From assembly GCA_008921705.1 (NCBI GenBank), contig VFFE01006586.1, forward strand, positions 25,648-89,647: a stretch of DNA of 64,000 bases. The letters are read 5' to 3'. Shown here in pieces: positions 59,181 through 64,000 of this stretch. Position 1 is the first letter of the stretch. Each line of letters starts with the position of its first letter. Source of the DNA: Burhinus oedicnemus (Eukaryota; Chordata; Aves; Charadriiformes; Burhinidae). Position numbers and translations under genes: made by a program. Under the pieces are notes generated by a model. That model saw only the letters and a program-made list of their open reading frames with translations. It was not told the DNA's origin and did not search any database.

Positions 59181-62100
59181 GGTTCAATTTCTTTGAGAAT
59201 TGCTTTCCCATGGAGGTACACTCTTCTTCAGGTTGCCACTCTTCCGTGGAGGAGAAGTTATCTTAACACTCTTGCAAGAGTGCACACACTCCATACAAGG
59301 TCTCTACCCTGTCACAAATTCACAAATTCTGGCTAAGGTCCTTGTTGCACAGACAGAATTTCTCTTCAGTAATGAGGGGCCACCAGTATCCTTGTCCTTC
59401 CTATAGGCTTTTTCCAGGGCTTTGACCTTGGTCCCACACTTTTCCAATCCTGCAGCACAGCAGCCCTCCCACATGAGACTCTGCCTGGATGTCATAAGAA
59501 CTGCAGTGAACAGAATTGTGACTGCAGGAGATAAAAGAACTGTTGCTTGCAGTGGATCTCACTATGGTGGCAGGTGTGAATCTGGCTTGGGGAGGATGCT
59601 AAACTGCAGTATCGGAAGGTCAATGTTATTGTGACAGTGAAGCTTGATGTGGAGGGAATGAGCAAAGCAAGGTCCATGTGAAGGTCCATGACAAGGACAG
59701 GACCAAAGATGCTGAATGTCCAAAGTGGAAAGAAACATATAAGGTCCTGAGCTGCATGTGGAGGGTGTGATGATGCATGGAGGCAGTGACTTGAAGATTA
59801 TATGGGTGGGAAGAGAGCAAGAAGGGTCTACAAACAAGCTGAGAGAGGTCCAACAAAACGCTACTTCTGTTTGCATGCTGATGGTGTATCTGACATGAAA
59901 TACACTGGCACAACGTTAACCAATCAGCCCTATTTGAACAAATCTGAACTGGCACAAAAAGCTTATTCCAGATCAGCACACTGAGTTGTGAAGCTGTGGT
60001 ATTTCTGCTCTAGCACTAAAAGCCCTCAAATTAGATTTAGCGTTATCACTAAACTGCAGTTTTAAGTCACAACTTCCCCGTGTACTCTTTCCTTTTGGGA
60101 AAAAACAAGCATCAAAGGACTCTAAGGAGCTTTCCCTCCTAGTCCTTCCATCTCATTTTTCAATTTGAGGAAATACATTGTATGCTAATTTCACCTCCCT
60201 TCTCTCAATTTCTTCCATTTTGCTGATGCCTTTGGATACTGTTCCAGTGTCTGTGAATATGCAAATACCATTTTGTTTGTCTTGCCTTGGGACAATGAAG
60301 TCTTTGAAATGTAGATGTAGGAGCTTCAATTTGTCTTGCTAAGAACCCACTTTCTCTTTAACTCTTAATTTTTTATATAATTCAGTAGAAGGGCTCTTCT
60401 CTTGTCTTTCACTTTCATTGCCAACTAGCCATTCACTTTCATTTAGACAAAGTGGAATATATTTCACCTGGTCACTGATTTTGTTTGCTGAAATACATCA
60501 CAAATTATATATTTTTATAAACCATTCTCATTCAATAGCAGCAAGACAGCTGTCTATTGCTTCCCAGAGCTACGTGGTGTGAACAGTATACCTAAACATA
60601 GCTGAGACATGAAGAGACTGCACAGAGCCCTCCTGGTTTAGACATGAGGACACAGGATTGTCAAATCTGAATCAAGTCCAAGATCCTTTTAGCTCCATGC
60701 TGTGTCCCTGGCTGTGGCCAGGATAAATCCTAAGGAAGATGAACAGGAACAGGTTGAGTAAAGAATGAAGCCCAGCCAATGAAGCACCGGGGCACTTACC
60801 CAGCAGGAGGTACCAGTATTTGAGAGAGGACCAATAAAGCACAGGGCCATCCATGAGTCAGCAGAGATCTACCTGTCCCTGGTGACAGGACCTCATCCCT
60901 CTTGAAGTACCCACGTAGAAGAACTGGCAATCCCAGTGTTATGAACCAAACATGATGCTGTCTAATTATGTGGTGTACCCCATGGTGCACTCTGCACAAC
61001 CCTTTCACACCATGAGGGTGGATACAGTCCTATTTGAACTAACACAGTGAGAGCTGGCTGGCTGCACTGAGATTAAACTTTCTTTTGGCATATCACAAGA
61101 AGCTCCTACATCTTTCATGTGGTTGTTTCCAGACAGAGGACTATCCATCTGTGCTGGCCTGTCCACCCCTGAGACACCTTTCCTGGTAGGGTACCCCAGT
61201 ACGGTGGCAGTTCATGATGAGAAGCTAATCTGGCAGCTGTCACCTCAAGAACCAAGCTAGTAGCTCATTGTGTTGTGACTCTCTCCTGACTGAATGCTTC
61301 AGTCTCATCAAAAGCCTGGCTGGTGACTCACAACTTCCAATGACCCAGCGCTGACATCCAGCTTGCTCTGCTTCTACAAGTGCAGCATGGTGGTTGCTCA
61401 ACTTGCTACACACCATCTCCACTTTGCCCTTCTCCAGAACCACCCTAACTACTGCAAATAATTAATTTAGTTCTTAATGTCAACTTTCACAGGCAATTTC
61501 ACCTGCCTGCTCATGTCTGATCTTTTGACTAAAGTGATCTATTTTTTCTCTTTACTGAAGAGGTTTCAGTTACTCCAGAGATGTCTTCCTCCATGAGCCC
61601 CTGATCTGCAAGTTCTGGAGACTGGAAGACATCCTGGGAAAGTCACTGACCTGCTTGCCCTGCTCACATGTTCATCCCTGAGCACCTTTATGTGGACTTT
61701 TAATCCAGGATAACTGTTATGTTCTTCTGTCTGCTTTGTTTACTCACGACTTATTCTGACAAGCACACATGCAAGTTATTTCTAGTCCTTGGGAGAAAAT
61801 TTGACCGCATCTCATCATCCCATTCAGAGAGAATTATTGGATTAGGTTAATTGGGTTTAGAAGAATGTCACAGATTGAATTCTTAGATAAGTTCTTCTAG
61901 CTGAATTTTCTCATAATATATTATAATATATTCCTCTGTGCGACAAACAAGGTTTTTATTTCAAGTGTAGTTTTCACCCATGGGTTCAAATGTTCTAAAA
62001 GCATCCCTTTTTTTTGTATCTGCTTCTATGGTGCAATGTTTGAAGAGGCTGGAGGGAACTCAAGACATGGGCCAAGAACAACTGCAAAAAATACATAGAT

Positions 62101-64000
62101 AAAGATCCACAGGATATATTTACTAGTATGGCTTGGCTGCCTGAACTGAAATTCATCCACAAAATCTCCAACATGCTGCTCTCCAATCTTAGCTTAAAAA
62201 AGACCCTCTTCCCTTCATCTTCCTCCATGAAGGTATACCTAACTTCCCTTGTCTTCTTAAAACTGCCCACGATAAGCTCTTGCCCACACAACTGACTCCC
62301 CCACCCTGACCACTGACTGATGAAGCCCTGGAAGATGTTTTGACTGATCTTAAAAAAATATTTGATAGAAATAACAGTCTGTAACTGACCAGTTTGTAAG
62401 AGCTAAGAATCAAAAAACGGTCATACAAGCCCCTATGAAATAGTCAGGATGCAGCTGTGATGAAGAAATCTCTTCCCATGTGTGCAGAGGAGTCGACTCA
62501 CAGGGGACCTGGCAGAGCCAGCGGAGCTACTGAGGGTTCATTTGCACCAGGGATGAATTTGCCCTTCTTGCAACTATATCTCTATGCTTGACTAACAAAC
62601 ACCCACAGCAGGGGCATTTCTGCTGCTAATTCACAATGAGCTACTGGAAAGTGCCAAGATGATTTGTGGTTCGACTCTTGGCTTTCAACCCCACTTCCCG
62701 ATTCCTGTCCTAACTTGGCTCATTGCTTCAGTGCTGTCCCCATGGTCTGCCTATGATCCCCAGAGAGGCAGAATTAAGCCTCACTTCTTTGCTCTAGCAT
62801 TGCCTGTTGCCTGATTAGTTACCTCACGCTATCCTGCTTTGTAGGCAATCCACTCCTCACAAATGCTGTAGTCAGGGTTGTGCATGACTGAACACCTCGA
62901 ATCACGCATTGCAGAGTTTGGTCACCACTGCTTGAATCCCTCTCATGAATCTTACCAGAAGTTTACAAAAGGACCAAGGAGCAGATTTCCAGCACAAGTC
63001 AGGACTGGGGAAACAAAGGGTACAACAGGAAACAGAAAACAAAATCCAACATGTAAAAAGTGCTTAAAATTAAAATACAATAACAGATTCTTTTCAAACA
63101 CAATTTAGGGAAAGTTCTTGTGAGGCCCTGTTTGTTATCTTTTAATTTCCTGATAGGTTTGTTCATTATTGCTCCAAGTTCTCCAGAATTTAAGGATGCT
63201 TGGAACACGTCTTTAAAAAGAAAAGGAAACACTCCATATTTCATGGTAAAATTCCAAGACCTCTTAAATATACTTTCAAGAATAGAAGCAGCCTTGTTAA
63301 AGGAATGAAGTGCCAGTGCAATGAAGGGTGAAATGCAATAGGAAACTGACTTGATAAAAGGATAATTCCAGTAAATGAATAACACTTCCCTTGTATCACA
63401 CAAAATACATAATGCTCAATTTATAAGAATAGCAACTGCAGCCCTTGTTCTGAATTGCTTTTCTGGCAATGGCAAACCTGGATGGGAGCCTGTTGAGAGG
63501 ATGCTTTGCAGCTGAGTCTAGCTGAAGAGCATGAAGCTTCATGATCAAAAGCTATCCTAGATGATCAACACAGCTAAAAATTGTTTCAATTAATGCCATT
63601 AATGCCATTGAAAACATTACCCCCAATCAGCAAGAGGAGCATGTGGTTGAGTGTCCAGGGCCTGAGACTGAATGGATCGGATTCATCTGCGTTCTGGAGA
63701 TGGAAAGTGAGACGTCAAGTGTGAGCCAGGTACCTGAGGCTCTTCTGATACTCAGGGATGACAAAAAGGCTCAGGGCAATTCATTTGGCCTTTCTTAGTG
63801 ACCATTCATCCTTTGAGGGCCTGATTTTTCCACTGATCGTAAAAGGAGCACAGAGTAACTAGCTCAGGTGGGGACATTGAGTTATTAGTTGAAGAAGCTC
63901 TGACAAAGAGCCCTCACCGTGTCAGAACTCCATCTTTGACTAGATGGCAAGCCTTGAGTCTGATTATCTCTGAAGTGGACAGTTTTTATTGCTTGCCAGA
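59181..64000. other. Gene-poor right end, nothing identified
   Basis: 4.8 kb to the window edge. No known exon, CR1 tail or LTR was recognised. Scattered ORFs up to 134 aa (63403-62999 minus) have no motif I know. A short palindromic AT stretch (ataatatattataatatatt) lies at 61913-61933. Confidence 0.4.

Noticed and set aside
43017..64000. WNT9B exons expected from mammalian synteny on the 5' side of GOSR2
   Set aside because: No conserved Wnt cysteine motifs (for example the KCHG or C-terminal CC-rich exon) are visible on either strand; the gene may lie outside the window.

Overview
The window is vertebrate nuclear DNA, almost certainly from a bird. The evidence is a feather-type beta-keratin reading frame at the left edge, at least a dozen chicken-repeat-1 (CR1) LINE fragments with the octamer-like ATTCTRTG 3' end, three avian-type solo LTRs, long introns and CpG-island promoters. 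A feather keratin gene close to GOSR2 fits the avian chromosome 27 region. That placement is inference from gene content, not from any database search.

Layout. 2-280 is the 3' part of a feather keratin gene, with its 3' UTR to about 720. 868-1596 is a solo LTR. 2075-4240 holds three CR1 pieces. 4240-7090 holds nothing I recognise. 7100-17800 (+) is a six-exon gene for a gametocyte-specific factor 1 (GTSF1)-type protein with two CHHC zinc fingers; it starts in a CpG island carrying an RFX X-box and carries a solo LTR in its last intron. 17800-21900 is unassigned but includes one long open frame. 21908-26548 is a CR1 cluster: an inverted pair sharing one diagnostic 8-nt deletion, one copy keeping much of the reverse transcriptase, then a copy of another subfamily. 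26740-43100 (-) is GOSR2 (membrin, a Golgi Qb-SNARE). All six coding exons can be read and give 212 aa, equal to the mammalian length. Its CpG-island promoter has ETS, UPRE-like and CTCF-like motifs.

43300-64000 is gene-poor. It holds more CR1 fragments, a second solo LTR of the family found in GTSF1, a (YR)n tract, an old CR1 split by a younger CR1, and one unassigned candidate 3'-terminal exon at 47082-47212 followed by a polyadenylation signal. I found no WNT9B exon here, although WNT9B neighbours GOSR2 in mammals.

The genes do not form a pathway. Keratin is structural, the GTSF1-type protein is a germline PIWI-piRNA cofactor, and GOSR2 acts in ER-Golgi vesicle fusion. The most interesting points are the GTSF1-type gene (loss of one of its conserved tryptophans, X-box promoter, ERV LTR inside it), three solo LTRs that all retain perfect 5-bp target duplications, the CR1 inverted pair, the very old CR1 fossil inside GOSR2 intron 1, and the unassigned exon. 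No previously undescribed system could be demonstrated.
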